Below are positions 1-8,864 of a stretch of DNA of 64,000 nt, piece by piece; position 1 is the stretch's first letter; each line of letters opens with the position of its first letter. Below the pieces are notes generated by a model, which worked only from the letters and a program-made list of their open reading frames with translations, was not told the DNA's origin and did not search any database. The stretch covers positions 62,001-126,000 of the forward strand of contig JAETQD010000002.1 in the NCBI GenBank assembly GCA_021770825.1, given 5' to 3'. The DNA is from Clostridium sp. GTDB taxonomy: Bacteria; Bacillota; Clostridia; Lachnospirales; Lachnospiraceae. The translations under genes and the position numbers were made by a program.

Positions 1-403
1 TTTCGATGATATCATTGGCCGGAACGCCGCTTCCGATCAATCTCTCATACCGGGACATATGGGCCTTTACGCGGGCCACCATCTCACTGGGGCTGAAGGG
101 CTTTGTAATATAATCGTCTGCTCCCAGGCCCAGGCCCCTGATTTTATCAATATCGTCCTTCTTGGCAGAAACCATGATAATCGGCGTATTTTTACTCTCG
201 CGGATTTTTTTACAGATTTCAAAGCCATCTACGCCGGGCAGCATCAAATCCAGGATAAACAGGTCAAAATCCTCTTCCAGAGCACGTTTTAACCCGCTCT
301 CCCCTTCGTTTTCAATCTCCACTTCAAAGCCGGAAAGCTCCAGATAGTCCTTTTCGAGCTCTGCAATGCTCTCTTCATCTTCCACAATCAAAATTTTACT
401 CAT
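1..403 (-). CDS. OmpR/PhoB-family response regulator, receiver domain (3' end cut by window edge)
   Basis: The 134 visible residues form a CheY-like receiver. An acidic cluster (VEDEE) follows the N-terminal strand, the phospho-acceptor Asp is in DLFILDLMLPG, and the conserved Lys is in DDYITKPF. The ATG at 401-403 begins 12 nt after the stop of the sensor kinase upstream, so the two form one unit and probably a cognate pair. The winged-helix output domain expected for this family lies outside the window, so the OmpR/PhoB assignment rests on receiver similarity only. The signal and regulon are unknown. Confidence 0.9.
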   Translation of the reverse strand, partial: MSKILIVEDEESIAELEKDYLELSGFEVEIENEGESGLKRALEEDFDLFILDLMLPGVDGFEICKKIRESKNTPIIMVSAKKDDIDKIRGLGLGADDYITKPFSPSEMVARVKAHMSRYERLIGSGVPANDIIE

Positions 404-415
404 GTTTATCTCCTT

Positions 416-1903
416 TTACGCAATGATCTTTCTAAGTACAAAATGAATTTCCGTACCGATCCCCTCTTTGCTGGTGGCCCAGATTTTCCCTCCATGGTCC
501 TCTATGATCTTTTTTACAATGGAAAGACCAATACCGCTTCCTCCCTTAGAGGAATTTCTGGAAGAATCTGTTCTGTAAAATCGGTCAAAAATATACGGAA
601 GCTCTCTGGGACCAATTCCCTTACCATTGTCCTCAATTCCGATCTGGATAAAATCTCCCACATCGCGAATCCGGATATTGATAATTCCATGCTTTTTATC
701 CATATATTTCAGAGAGTTTCCAATGATATTGTTGATCACGCGCTTCATCTGCTCCGCATCGGCAATGACCATCACATCTTCATCCACATAGTTGAAATAT
801 CCCAGCTCCACGCCGCGGGCTTCCAACTCCAGTCCCACCTCGTCAATGCAGTCCCTGAAATAGTTGGCCACATTGATTTTAGAAAAGGTGTATGGAATCT
901 TGTTGGTGTCAATTTTAGAATAAAAGGTCAGCTCATCAATGAGCCTGTCCATATCGTTGGCCTTATTATAAATGGTCCGGATATATTTATCCAGCTTCTC
1001 CGGGGAGGACGCCACTCCATCCATAATTCCCTCCACGTAGCCCTTAATGGCCGTGATCGGGGTTTTCAAGTCATGGGAAATATTGCTGATTAATTCTTTG
1101 CTTTCCTTATCATACTGTATCTTCTCCTCCGTACTCTCTTTCAAACGGAGTCTCATTTCCTCGAAATTCTGACAGAGCTGGCCAATTTCATCATCGTCTT
1201 CAATTTCCAGCGTAAAGTCCAGATTTCCGTCTCTGATCTTCTTCGTGGCTTCCTGAAGCTTTCCTAAAGGACGCCAGATGGACTGGTAGACCCAGACCGT
1301 AAGGAACGCTCCTGTAATGAATAAAATAAGCACGCTGGTGAGGAACATCTCAAAAATCATGGACTTGATTTCCGGAATCACATCCACCACATTGGTCACC
1401 AGATACAGGCTTCCTTCTTCTCCGTCGGGAAACGTAAAATTTTTCTGCTTGATCAGATGCTCTGTTTTTCCATCCAAGTAATTTCCCCAGTTGGTCAGGT
1501 ATTCCATATCCTCATAGTCAATAAATTCATTTTCCAACTGGTCCGTGGTTCCCTGATCTCCGGAAAAAATGGTCTGGCCTGCCTTACGGACAATCAGAAA
1601 GGAGTGCTTCATGGACAGCCTTCCATTCAAATCTGTAAGATAGGCTTCATCCTCAAATTTATCTGTTTTTTCCTTGATATCCCTGTCGATCTCTTTTTGT
1701 ATGGATTCCGTGAGGCGGCTGAACACACGGATGGAAGCCCCGGCCGACAAATCCACTTCCTCGGCCAGGCCATAGTTTTGCCTGAACGCTTTGGCCTGAT
1801 AGTTATTTAATCCCATAATGGCCACATAAATCAGTGAAATCGGCACCACAGTTATGGTAAGAAACGCGATTGCAAGTCTTGTGCGGATTTTCATAAGCGG
1901 CAA
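416..1903 (-). CDS. Membrane sensor histidine kinase
   Basis: A classic two-pass sensor kinase: membrane helix near residues 9-31, an extracytoplasmic sensor region to about 180, a second helix at 186-207, a HAMP linker at 209-258, a dimerisation/phosphoacceptor domain with His277 in SNISHDLKTP, and an ATPase domain with N box (NNIIGNSLKY) and G boxes (DNGKGIG, GGSGIGLSIV). The start shown is a TTG at 1901-1903, placed 4 nt after an AAGGAGG. An ATG three codons downstream (1894) is possible but lies 13 nt from that ribosome site. The kinase phosphorylates the regulator encoded just downstream. The stimulus cannot be told. Confidence 0.92.
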   Translation of the reverse strand: MPLMKIRTRLAIAFLTITVVPISLIYVAIMGLNNYQAKAFRQNYGLAEEVDLSAGASIRVFSRLTESIQKEIDRDIKEKTDKFEDEAYLTDLNGRLSMKHSFLIVRKAGQTIFSGDQGTTDQLENEFIDYEDMEYLTNWGNYLDGKTEHLIKQKNFTFPDGEEGSLYLVTNVVDVIPEIKSMIFEMFLTSVLILFITGAFLTVWVYQSIWRPLGKLQEATKKIRDGNLDFTLEIEDDDEIGQLCQNFEEMRLRLKESTEEKIQYDKESKELISNISHDLKTPITAIKGYVEGIMDGVASSPEKLDKYIRTIYNKANDMDRLIDELTFYSKIDTNKIPYTFSKINVANYFRDCIDEVGLELEARGVELGYFNYVDEDVMVIADAEQMKRVINNIIGNSLKYMDKKHGIINIRIRDVGDFIQIGIEDNGKGIGPRELPYIFDRFYRTDSSRNSSKGGSGIGLSIVKKIIEDHGGKIWATSKEGIGTEIHFVLRKIIA

Positions 1904-1925
1904 TGCGCCTCCTTTTTTAATTTTT

Positions 1926-1942
1926 TCTTACGTTTTATTATA
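1926..1942 (-). promoter_or_regulatory. -10 box and flanking motif upstream of the sensor kinase
   Basis: A perfect TATAAT (1937-1942) on the minus strand is followed directly by AAAACGTAAGA (1926-1936). No convincing -35 box sits 16-18 nt upstream, which would suit an activator-dependent promoter. The same 11-mer occurs upstream of the SIMPL lipoprotein gene at 54511-54521. Confidence 0.35.
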
Positions 1943-1997
1943 CCATACTTTAGAATGCCTGTTTATAAAACTATTATAAAATATGTTTTCCTTCAAT

Positions 1998-2034
1998 AAA
2001 AAAGCGGCCGATCTTCAGCAGCCGGCCGCCTTTT
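1998..2034 (-). terminator. Terminator of the hutH-hutD-ftcD-fchA operon
   Basis: On the minus strand a GCGGCCG/CGGCCGC stem (arms 2023-2029 and 2004-2010) with a 12-nt loop is followed by a T-run. It lies 18-54 nt after the fchA stop. Confidence 0.8.
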
Positions 2035-2051
2035 CAAACAACTGTCTTCGT

Positions 2052-2684
2052 TTATAACTGAATCATTCCGGAGCTTTCCAGAATCTTTTTCTCCCAGGCA
2101 ATGGCCTGCTCCTCCAGCGCTTTTACCTTTTCCGCCATATCGGCAACAAAGGCCTCGTCCTTGATGGAGCCCAGATTGATTTTCACATTTAATAATGCGC
2201 CCAGGATACCTGTTCTCGTCATCATGGTTCCCACAAGCCCGTCTGTGACGGCATTGGAGTTTCCGCGTGCAACCACAGCCTCTGCGATGGGGAAAATCTT
2301 TACGGCAGTCTCTGCAACGGAAAGCGGCACCTTTGCGGCCTCCTTAAGACCATTCTGCATGGCCTCTTTTCTGGCTGCCTTCTGCTCGTCGGTGTCCTTC
2401 GGCATGGAAAGGGCATCCATATACAGGTTGAAAGACTCTGTATCTTTCTGAATTGCCAGAACCAGTTCTTTTCTAAGAACTGCTGCCTCTGCGGATAAAG
2501 CCTTCATTTCCTCTTCTGCATCTGCGTATTTTGCTTTTCCAATGGTGAGATTGGCCACCATTTCTGCCAGCGCTGCTCCTATGGAAGCGGCCATGGCAGA
2601 CACGCTGCCGCCGCCCGGAGCCGGGGCATCCGAAGCTGTAATTTCAGCAAATTTCTCAACCGTTAAATCCTTTAAATCTGCCAT
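2052..2684 (-). CDS. fchA: Formiminotetrahydrofolate cyclodeaminase
   Basis: This 210-residue protein matches the cyclodeaminase domain that is the C-terminal half of mammalian FTCD. It converts 5-formimino-tetrahydrofolate to 5,10-methenyl-tetrahydrofolate and ammonia. The N-terminal segment SDAPAPGGGSVSA is the family's glycine-rich signature, and the protein is mostly helical and cytosolic, as expected. It begins 3 nt after the stop of ftcD, so the two halves of the bifunctional enzyme are separate but coupled genes here. Last gene of the leftward hut operon. Confidence 0.93.
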   Translation of the reverse strand: MADLKDLTVEKFAEITASDAPAPGGGSVSAMAASIGAALAEMVANLTIGKAKYADAEEEMKALSAEAAVLRKELVLAIQKDTESFNLYMDALSMPKDTDEQKAARKEAMQNGLKEAAKVPLSVAETAVKIFPIAEAVVARGNSNAVTDGLVGTMMTRTGILGALLNVKINLGSIKDEAFVADMAEKVKALEEQAIAWEKKILESSGMIQL

Positions 2685-2687
2685 TTT

Positions 2688-3596
2688 CTATTCCTCCTCC
2701 AGAAGACGATTCTCCATGATCTGGGCCGGGTCAAAATTAGCCACCTGGAGATAATATTCTGCACAATCAATCAGCGCCTGCATCGGAAGAAGGCCAACGA
2801 TTTCACTTTCCAGTACCGGAACGCCGTAACGCTTCGCTTCCATCTTAACGGCTTCAAACGCACGGTAAACGGCAGTCTTTGTATAATCCGTCAGGTTCAT
2901 GGAAACCTGCGCCAGATTTCTGTCCTCCAGCATGACTCCGATGGCTTTGATGTAATGGTATCCGCCATTGATGTTGCGGACCCGTCTTGCAATCTGATTT
3001 GCAATTTCCAGATTGGAGGTTCCAAGGTTCACATTGTAAGCCACCAGCGGCATTCTTGCTCCCACTGCGCTGACTCCGGCTGTGGGATGGGGTTCGGCCG
3101 GACCAAAATCCGGTGCCCATTTCTCTGTATCCTTCATTTTCTCAGCCATTCCCTCAAACTGGCCCTTGCGGATGCTTGCCAGATTGGTTCTGTGGGGAGC
3201 TGTTGCGGAATTTTCATATAAAAAGCACGGGATACCGAATTTTTCTCCCACGGTCTGGGCAACCTCTTTTGCCAGTGCATCTGCCTCTTCCACAGTTGTG
3301 TTGCGGCAGGGAATAAAGGGAACCACGTCCACAGCGCCCATTCTGGGATGCTGGCCCTCATGCTTGGTCAGATCAATTAACTCCACAGCCTTTCCAAAGG
3401 ATGCAATCACAGCATCGCGCAGCGGCTCCGGCTCACCGATCACGGTGATTACGCAGCGGTTGTGGTTGGGGTCTGTCTGGTAATCCAGCAGTCTTACGCC
3501 CTGCTTTCCTCTGAAGCAGTCAACAATCTTTTCCACCTTTTCCAGATCGCGTCCCTCGCTGTAATTGGGTACGCACTCAATCAATTTGTTTCCCAT
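2688..3596 (-). CDS. ftcD: Glutamate formiminotransferase
   Basis: Transfers the formimino group of N-formimino-L-glutamate to tetrahydrofolate, releasing glutamate. The protein starts MGNKLIECVPNYSEGRD, the typical N-terminus of the family, and contains the folate-enzyme segments GQHPRMGAVDVVPF and LYENSATAPHR. The frame stays open upstream to 3707, but the ATG at 3594-3596 follows GGAGGACAG and gives the normal length of 302 residues. It overlaps the end of the hutD-like gene by 16 nt and is followed at 3 nt by fchA. Together these two genes replace formamide-forming hydrolases as the last steps of histidine catabolism. Confidence 0.94.
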   Translation of the reverse strand: MGNKLIECVPNYSEGRDLEKVEKIVDCFRGKQGVRLLDYQTDPNHNRCVITVIGEPEPLRDAVIASFGKAVELIDLTKHEGQHPRMGAVDVVPFIPCRNTTVEEADALAKEVAQTVGEKFGIPCFLYENSATAPHRTNLASIRKGQFEGMAEKMKDTEKWAPDFGPAEPHPTAGVSAVGARMPLVAYNVNLGTSNLEIANQIARRVRNINGGYHYIKAIGVMLEDRNLAQVSMNLTDYTKTAVYRAFEAVKMEAKRYGVPVLESEIVGLLPMQALIDCAEYYLQVANFDPAQIMENRLLEEE

Positions 3597-4237
3597 CTGG
3601 CCTGTCCTCCTGTTTTCATTCTTTCCTTCACCAGCACAAGCACCGCTTTCACGCTGCTTTCTGCCTGGAATATCCATTTTTCTCCGGTAAAATCCCCGGA
3701 GGCCCAAAGCGCCTGTCCGTCTTTTAGCTTTATCGTTTCCCCGGCCCCTGTCCGGACGATCATCTGTCCCTTACGGCAGTAAAGAATCTGCTCCCGGAGT
3801 CCGTCTGACAGTTTGGAGCACACGTCTTTTCCGGTCTCCGCGCTCTCTCCGCTCTCCATAAAAAAGGGAATCATATCCCCCATACAGCAGCCTTTCTTTA
3901 ACATCAGGTTAAAATCCGTGACCTTCCCTCTGCTGACCGTATCATCCCCGCCGTCAAACCGGTGAGGCATAAATTCTTTCAGATGAAGCCATTCTCCCCC
4001 ATTATGGGACAGGTCAAGCTCCCCCTCCAGGGTCATGATAATCCTTTCATAACCCGGAAGAGCCGTAAAGGTGCTTTCCGGAAGGTCCACTGTGGCGGAA
4101 CTCAGACGCCATAAAAAATTCCGCTCTGCATAGCTGCCCTCTTTCGGGGAAAGAAACAGCTCTGTGGTCGTACCTCCGCTCCAGGCGGAGGTACGGTACT
4201 CACTCTCTTCTATTTTTCTGATCTGATAGTCTGCCAT
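3581..4237 (-). CDS. hutD: HutD/Ves-family protein
   Basis: A 218-residue cupin-like protein. Recognisable HutD segments are the N-terminal SAWSGGTTTELFLSP, then LWRLSSATVD, LPGYERIIMTLEG and KVTDFNLMLKKG. HutD is found in many hut operons; its exact biochemical role is unsettled, and a role in limiting or sensing pathway metabolites has been proposed. Here it lies between hutH (13 nt upstream) and ftcD (16 nt overlap), which supports the assignment. No signal peptide, so probably cytosolic. Confidence 0.85.
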   Translation of the reverse strand: MADYQIRKIEESEYRTSAWSGGTTTELFLSPKEGSYAERNFLWRLSSATVDLPESTFTALPGYERIIMTLEGELDLSHNGGEWLHLKEFMPHRFDGGDDTVSRGKVTDFNLMLKKGCCMGDMIPFFMESGESAETGKDVCSKLSDGLREQILYCRKGQMIVRTGAGETIKLKDGQALWASGDFTGEKWIFQAESSVKAVLVLVKERMKTGGQARWETN

Positions 4238-4249
4238 CCAAGCCTCTCT

Positions 4250-5782
4250 TTAGAATTCAATGGCCTCTCCCAGTGCCTCTTCCACTGCGCGCACCAGAGA
4301 GCCGTCCTCGATGATCTTTTCACAGTAATTGATGTCCTCATACATCTCACGGTCCTCATCCAGACGGGCCACATGGCTTCTCACCAGATCGTAAGCGGCC
4401 TGGGTTCCCTTTCCAAGGCCCTTGTTTCCTCTCATATCGATACCCTGGCAGGCAACCATCAGCTCCATGGCTAGAACACGGCGCACATTGCGTCCGATCT
4501 CTCCTGCCTGTCTTGCTGCGATGGTACCCATACTTACATGGTCTTCCTGTCCGGCGGAGGACGGAATGCTGTCCACGCTGGCAGGATGTGCCAGAACTTT
4601 ATTTTCGGAAACCAGAGCGGCTGCAGAATACTGTACGATCATAAAGCCGGAGTTCACACCGCCGTTGGGTGTTAAGAATGCCGGAAGTCCGCTGTACGCC
4701 GGGTTCACAAGGCGCTCAATTCTACGCTCGGAAACGTCAGCCAGCTCGGACTCTGCAATCTTTAAGAAGTCGAAGCTTAAGGCCATGGGCTGTCCATGGA
4801 AGTTGCCGCCGGAAATTCCGCTTCTGTCCTCTTTGAAGATCAGCGGGTTATCGGTAACGGAGTTGATCTCAATATCCACACGGCCCTTTACATAGTTTAC
4901 TGCATCCTTGCTGGCGCCGTGAATCTGCGGGCAGCAGCGCATGGAGTAGGCATCCTGTACGCGGATTTCACCCTGACGGGTTGCATTTTTACTTCCCTCC
5001 AGAAGCTTCAGCAGGTTTCTTGCGGTTGCCATCTGTCCTGCATGGGGACGAACCTGGTGAACTCTCGGGTCCAGGGCATCCACCACGCCGTTCTGTGCCT
5101 CAAAGGATAAGGCAGCGGCGATATCTGCTGTTTTTAATAAGGTAATTGCATCGTTGAGCGCATGAGCTCCAACGGAAGTCATTGCCTGGGTTCCGTTATT
5201 TAAAGCCAGTCCCTCTTTTGCAGAAAGCTCGATCACCGGAATTCCGGCCCGTTTCATGGCCTCTGCACCGGGAAGCAGCTCTCCTTCATATTCGGCCATG
5301 CCCAGACCGATCATCGGAAGAACCATATGGGATAAGGGAGCCAGGTCACCGGATGCACCCAGGGAGCCCTTCTCCGGAATGAACGGAGTCACGCCCTTAT
5401 TTAACATGGCAATCATGGTCTCAATGGTTTCCAAACGGATTCCGGAAAAACCGTTTGACAGATTGTTGATACGAAGCAGCAGAATGCCTCTGGCAATGTC
5501 TTTTGCAAACGGATTTCCTGCGCCTACGGCATGGGTGATAATCAGGTTCTTCTGAAGCAGCTTGCATTCATCCTGAGAAATCACCACATCACTGAATTTA
5601 CCGAATCCGGTGGTAATTCCGTAAACCACCTTTTTCTCAGCCACCAGATCATCTACCACCTGTCTGGATTCCAGGATTTTTTTCCGGCTTTCCTCAGATA
5701 AAACCACCTCTGCACCCCCGCGGCAGACTGCGATGATTGCCTCAACCGTAAGATCATGGCCTGTAATCACAACTTTTTGCAT
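4250..5782 (-). CDS. hutH: Histidine ammonia-lyase (histidase)
   Basis: Catalyses the first step of histidine degradation, L-histidine to trans-urocanate plus ammonia. The Ala-Ser-Gly triad that cyclises into the MIO electrophile is at residues 143-145 in GSLGASGDLAPL. Tyr54 in VVYGITTGFG and the NNGTQAM segment match the active site. At 510 residues it is full length. The start at 5782 follows AAAGGAG at 8 nt. It is the first gene of the leftward operon hutH-hutD-ftcD-fchA, driven by a promoter with tandem repeats at 5830-5862. Confidence 0.97.
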   Translation of the reverse strand: MQKVVITGHDLTVEAIIAVCRGGAEVVLSEESRKKILESRQVVDDLVAEKKVVYGITTGFGKFSDVVISQDECKLLQKNLIITHAVGAGNPFAKDIARGILLLRINNLSNGFSGIRLETIETMIAMLNKGVTPFIPEKGSLGASGDLAPLSHMVLPMIGLGMAEYEGELLPGAEAMKRAGIPVIELSAKEGLALNNGTQAMTSVGAHALNDAITLLKTADIAAALSFEAQNGVVDALDPRVHQVRPHAGQMATARNLLKLLEGSKNATRQGEIRVQDAYSMRCCPQIHGASKDAVNYVKGRVDIEINSVTDNPLIFKEDRSGISGGNFHGQPMALSFDFLKIAESELADVSERRIERLVNPAYSGLPAFLTPNGGVNSGFMIVQYSAAALVSENKVLAHPASVDSIPSSAGQEDHVSMGTIAARQAGEIGRNVRRVLAMELMVACQGIDMRGNKGLGKGTQAAYDLVRSHVARLDEDREMYEDINYCEKIIEDGSLVRAVEEALGEAIEF

Positions 5783-5829
5783 ATTACTCTCTCCTTTGCG
5801 TTTTCCCTGTCATAAAATTTCTGTTTTCT

Positions 5830-5862
5830 ATTATATGTCAAAAACGTCAAAAAAGCGTCAAA
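5830..5862 (-). promoter_or_regulatory. hutH promoter with SARP-like direct repeats
   Basis: Minus strand. TATAAT is at 5830-5835. There is no proper -35 box at 17 nt. Instead two identical heptamers TTTGACG lie at 5856-5862 and 5845-5851, 11 bp apart, the nearer one 9 bp from the -10. A third copy, TTTGACA (5836-5842), touches the -10. Direct heptamers at 11-bp period close to the -10 are the known site geometry for SARP-type activators, and a SARP-like gene is adjacent. Binding is inferred. Confidence 0.65.
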
Positions 5863-5928
5863 TTGGACCATAAAACTGATTATTTGCCCAATAAAGTCGT
5901 TACTTTCTCATTCTTTCGCTTTAGCATG

Positions 5929-8778
5929 TTAATATGGCAGTTTATTTAATTGATGCTCCACTTCTGCCAGCAGACGGCCCGTTTCCGGATTTCTGATTTT
6001 CACGGAAATTTCCTTCCCATTCTCATAATGCTTTCTGGCCCTCTTCACATCTCCCATTTTCAGGCAGACCAGCGCCAGGTACCCTTCGGTCCGCTCGAGT
6101 CCCCACCGGTACCGGTTCTTTTCCAGACAATCCCTGGCTTTTTCCAGATATTCCAGAGCCTCCCGATACTGGCCCCGCAGGTAATGAATCTGGCCAATGT
6201 TGGAATAAATCTGCCCCATTCCATTGGTCCTCATGACTCCCTCTCCCACGGACTGGGCCCGCCCGTAATAGGCCATGGCTTCGTCGTAAAAGTTCTGCTT
6301 CCGGTAGAGATCTCCCAGATAATTATAGCAGGCGGCAGTTCCTGCACCATAGCTTTCATGGTTCAGACTCTGGAACAGGCTTAAGGACTGTAACAGCATG
6401 GTTTCCGCCATGTCATATTTTCCCTTCTGCATGTAGCAAAGTCCTTTTAACCGCATCAGCGTTGCATACTCTTCCTTTTTGCTGCCTGCCGGACACCTGA
6501 GTCCCTGCTCCACAAACTGTTCCACCTTCTCGGTATCCCCGATCTGGATTCCATAGAAGATCTGCTGCTTGATGCACGCCAGAAGCGTCTCATCGTCCCC
6601 GAGAATCGCTGCAAGACCGGAGCTTTTTTGGATGGCATCGGTTCCCGTATCATAATCTCCCATGGCAATGTCATACCGGCCTTTAATATAGTACATTTCC
6701 ATCTTCATCTGGCGGATGGCATGGGAATCTCCCTTTAATCCGATCACCTGTCTGGCCAGCTCCAGCATTTTTTCCGCCCCGGTCATCACGCCGAACTCAT
6801 CCTCCGGCTCAGGACTGCCCGCATGGAGCACCGGGAAATTCTCGTTCATGACCGTATAAAATTCCTTCAGATAGTAAATCTGGTATTTGTAGGACTGTAC
6901 CTGGTCATGGCATTTTTCATAATGATATGCCGCCAGCGACAGGGATTTCACATTCTGCTCCGCCTGTCCCGCATAATATTCCGCCAGCATCCGGTGATAG
7001 AGAAGCGTTTTCCCATTGCTCTGCTTTTCGTAGACGTATTCCTGAAACAGGCGGTGGCTGAATTTATAGTAAACATTCCATCCCACTAAAACTTCCTGGA
7101 TCAGAAATGCCTCCTGAAGCCGCTCCAGCCGCTTTAAAAGTGTAAGCCTGTCGGTTCCCCGCATCAGATATTCCAGCTCCTCAATGCCGATCTTTTCCGG
7201 GAATACGGACATGCATTCCAGAACCTCACGCTCCTCTCCCGTCACCGACAAAAGCCTGGTCTGGATGGCAAGATTTGTCTTGGCGGATTTTTCCAGGGTG
7301 AAGCCCTTTTTTTGGATTACATTAATCATTTCCCTGAGGAAAAAGGCATTCCCTTCGGTGGAACGGAAAATAGAGCGGCGTTTTTCCGGTTCTTTATCCA
7401 GCTCCGGCAGCATCCGGTGAATAATTTCCTCTGCCTCCTCCTCTGTAAAGGGCTCCAGATGCAGCACACTCAGCCTGTCGCTCCTCACCAGAGGTTCCAG
7501 GGACGTCAGGACCTCCGCTTCCCTGTTTTTGCTGCATGTGCAGACAGCCGCCAGCTTTCCGTCCGATATGGCCCCCAGAAGCCGGTTCAAAAGCTGGAGA
7601 CTCATCCGGTCCATCCACTGGATATCGTCAAAGGCCAGCACAATCCTGTATTTCTTCGCAATCCGCTCAAAAAGCCCGATCACCTCACGTTCGATCACGG
7701 AATAGGTCAGCTTCCGGCTGTCTGTCTCCTCTGCGCTTCCCATGTTCATGATGATGGACAGGCGGGTTTCATCCTCCGGATACAGAATACTTCCGGGTCC
7801 GCCGTTTTCCTGTATCTGGTGCAGCTCCTGTAAAATATCGCTCCAGGGGTTCAGAAAGAAATCTGCCCCGTGGCGGTAACAGGCGGAGTGCAGTGTCAGC
7901 ATCTGCCTGGAGGAGGCCAATTTTAAGCCGTTTTCCAGAAAGGCCGTCTTTCCGACCCCCTCTTCCCCCGCCACCAGCATACAGGTCACAGGATGTTCCG
8001 GATTCCACTCCAAAAGCTCGCTGAAGGAAAACAATTCCTTTTTTCTCCCGATGAAGGGAATTTCCACCGGGCTGTTTACGGTTTTCAAATGCTCCTTCAC
8101 ATGGAAGACCCGCTGGAACAGCTCCCGTATTTTCTTCGAGGGCTCTACCCCCATCTCTTCCCGCAGGCATTTTTCCAGATCATAGTACAGACGGATGGCC
8201 ATGATATAATCGCCGTTTTCCGCATAAATACTCATGAGCTCATGATACAGTTCTTCGTCATAGGGGTTCTCCTTAATAAGAAGTGTTCCATATTTCTGGA
8301 TGCCCCGGATATCCTGCTCCTGCTTCGCCAGGGCAAATTTCTCCGATACGTTTCTGACGGTCTCCCTGCTCTGCCACTCCCGGATTCCATTGACCCATTC
8401 TTCAAACTCAAAACAGTTTTTTATGTAAAAATAGTCCAGAAACGGCTCCTTATCCCCCAGCTCGTCCTCCTTCACCCCGTCCCAGTCAATGGCAACCGGA
8501 TAATCAGGATTTAAGGTGATTCCCGTATGCCCGGTGGTGATTAAGAAATCCTTATCCAGCTTTCTTCGGACCTGGTAAATGGCATCCCGCAGCTTTTTTC
8601 TTCCGCTGGATTCCTCCTCATCCCCCCACAGAAGACAGATTGCCTCCTCCCTGGTGATGTTTTTCTTCACGCAGAGAAAATATAGAAAGCCTTCCACCTT
8701 TTTATAAGGAAAGGTTACCGGCTCGCCGTCTGCGAAAATTTTCGGAGTACCGAAAAGTCGGATTTCAATTTTTTTCAC
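5929..8778 (-). CDS. Large SARP-like transcriptional regulator (winged helix, BTAD, NTPase, TPR), probable hut activator
   Basis: 949 residues in the large-SARP architecture. Residues 1-100 are an OmpR-like winged helix (EAICLLWGDEE, LRDAIYQVRRKL). Residues 105-225 form the bacterial transcriptional activator domain, with MSIYAENGDYIMAIRLYYDLE. An ATPase module starts at PFIGRKKEL (241) with Walker A GEEGVGKT (271-278) and Walker B IVLAFDDIQW (379-388). The C-terminal 350 residues are helical repeats of TPR type (ACYNYLGDLYRKQNFYDEAM). The gene sits exactly between hutH and the divergent hutU, and both target promoters carry matching repeats, so I infer that it controls histidine use. The inducer is unknown; urocanate or histidine would be natural. 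Start ATG is preceded by an AGGAGGG-type site. Confidence 0.82.
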   Translation of the reverse strand: MKKIEIRLFGTPKIFADGEPVTFPYKKVEGFLYFLCVKKNITREEAICLLWGDEEESSGRKKLRDAIYQVRRKLDKDFLITTGHTGITLNPDYPVAIDWDGVKEDELGDKEPFLDYFYIKNCFEFEEWVNGIREWQSRETVRNVSEKFALAKQEQDIRGIQKYGTLLIKENPYDEELYHELMSIYAENGDYIMAIRLYYDLEKCLREEMGVEPSKKIRELFQRVFHVKEHLKTVNSPVEIPFIGRKKELFSFSELLEWNPEHPVTCMLVAGEEGVGKTAFLENGLKLASSRQMLTLHSACYRHGADFFLNPWSDILQELHQIQENGGPGSILYPEDETRLSIIMNMGSAEETDSRKLTYSVIEREVIGLFERIAKKYRIVLAFDDIQWMDRMSLQLLNRLLGAISDGKLAAVCTCSKNREAEVLTSLEPLVRSDRLSVLHLEPFTEEEAEEIIHRMLPELDKEPEKRRSIFRSTEGNAFFLREMINVIQKKGFTLEKSAKTNLAIQTRLLSVTGEEREVLECMSVFPEKIGIEELEYLMRGTDRLTLLKRLERLQEAFLIQEVLVGWNVYYKFSHRLFQEYVYEKQSNGKTLLYHRMLAEYYAGQAEQNVKSLSLAAYHYEKCHDQVQSYKYQIYYLKEFYTVMNENFPVLHAGSPEPEDEFGVMTGAEKMLELARQVIGLKGDSHAIRQMKMEMYYIKGRYDIAMGDYDTGTDAIQKSSGLAAILGDDETLLACIKQQIFYGIQIGDTEKVEQFVEQGLRCPAGSKKEEYATLMRLKGLCYMQKGKYDMAETMLLQSLSLFQSLNHESYGAGTAACYNYLGDLYRKQNFYDEAMAYYGRAQSVGEGVMRTNGMGQIYSNIGQIHYLRGQYREALEYLEKARDCLEKNRYRWGLERTEGYLALVCLKMGDVKRARKHYENGKEISVKIRNPETGRLLAEVEHQLNKLPY

Positions 8779-8812
8779 GTTTTCCCCCTCCTGTTTTCTA
8801 TTCGCTGTTTTC

Positions 8813-8841
8813 AGTATACAAAACGTCTAAAATCCTGTCAA
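8813..8841 (-). promoter_or_regulatory. Promoter of the SARP-like regulator gene
   Basis: Minus strand: TTGACA (8836-8841), 17-nt spacer, TATACT (8813-8818). This is close to consensus, so the regulator is probably made constitutively. One arm of a 10-bp inverted repeat (8820-8829) lies within the spacer, giving a possible autoregulatory site. Confidence 0.75.
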
Positions 8842-8864
8842 CAGTCCATATTTATAGACGTTTT
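8820..8864. repeat. 10-bp inverted repeat in the regulator-hutU intergenic region
   Basis: AAAACGTCTA (8820-8829) and its exact reverse complement TAGACGTTTT (8855-8864) are separated by 25 bp. The left arm is in the regulator promoter spacer and the right arm overlaps the distal repeat of the hutU promoter. The layout fits one regulator acting on both divergent promoters. Confidence 0.6.

Noticed and set aside
443-1093. 216-codon open frame antisense to the sensor kinase
   Set aside because: No ribosome site or recognisable protein; it mirrors the codon bias of the real gene.
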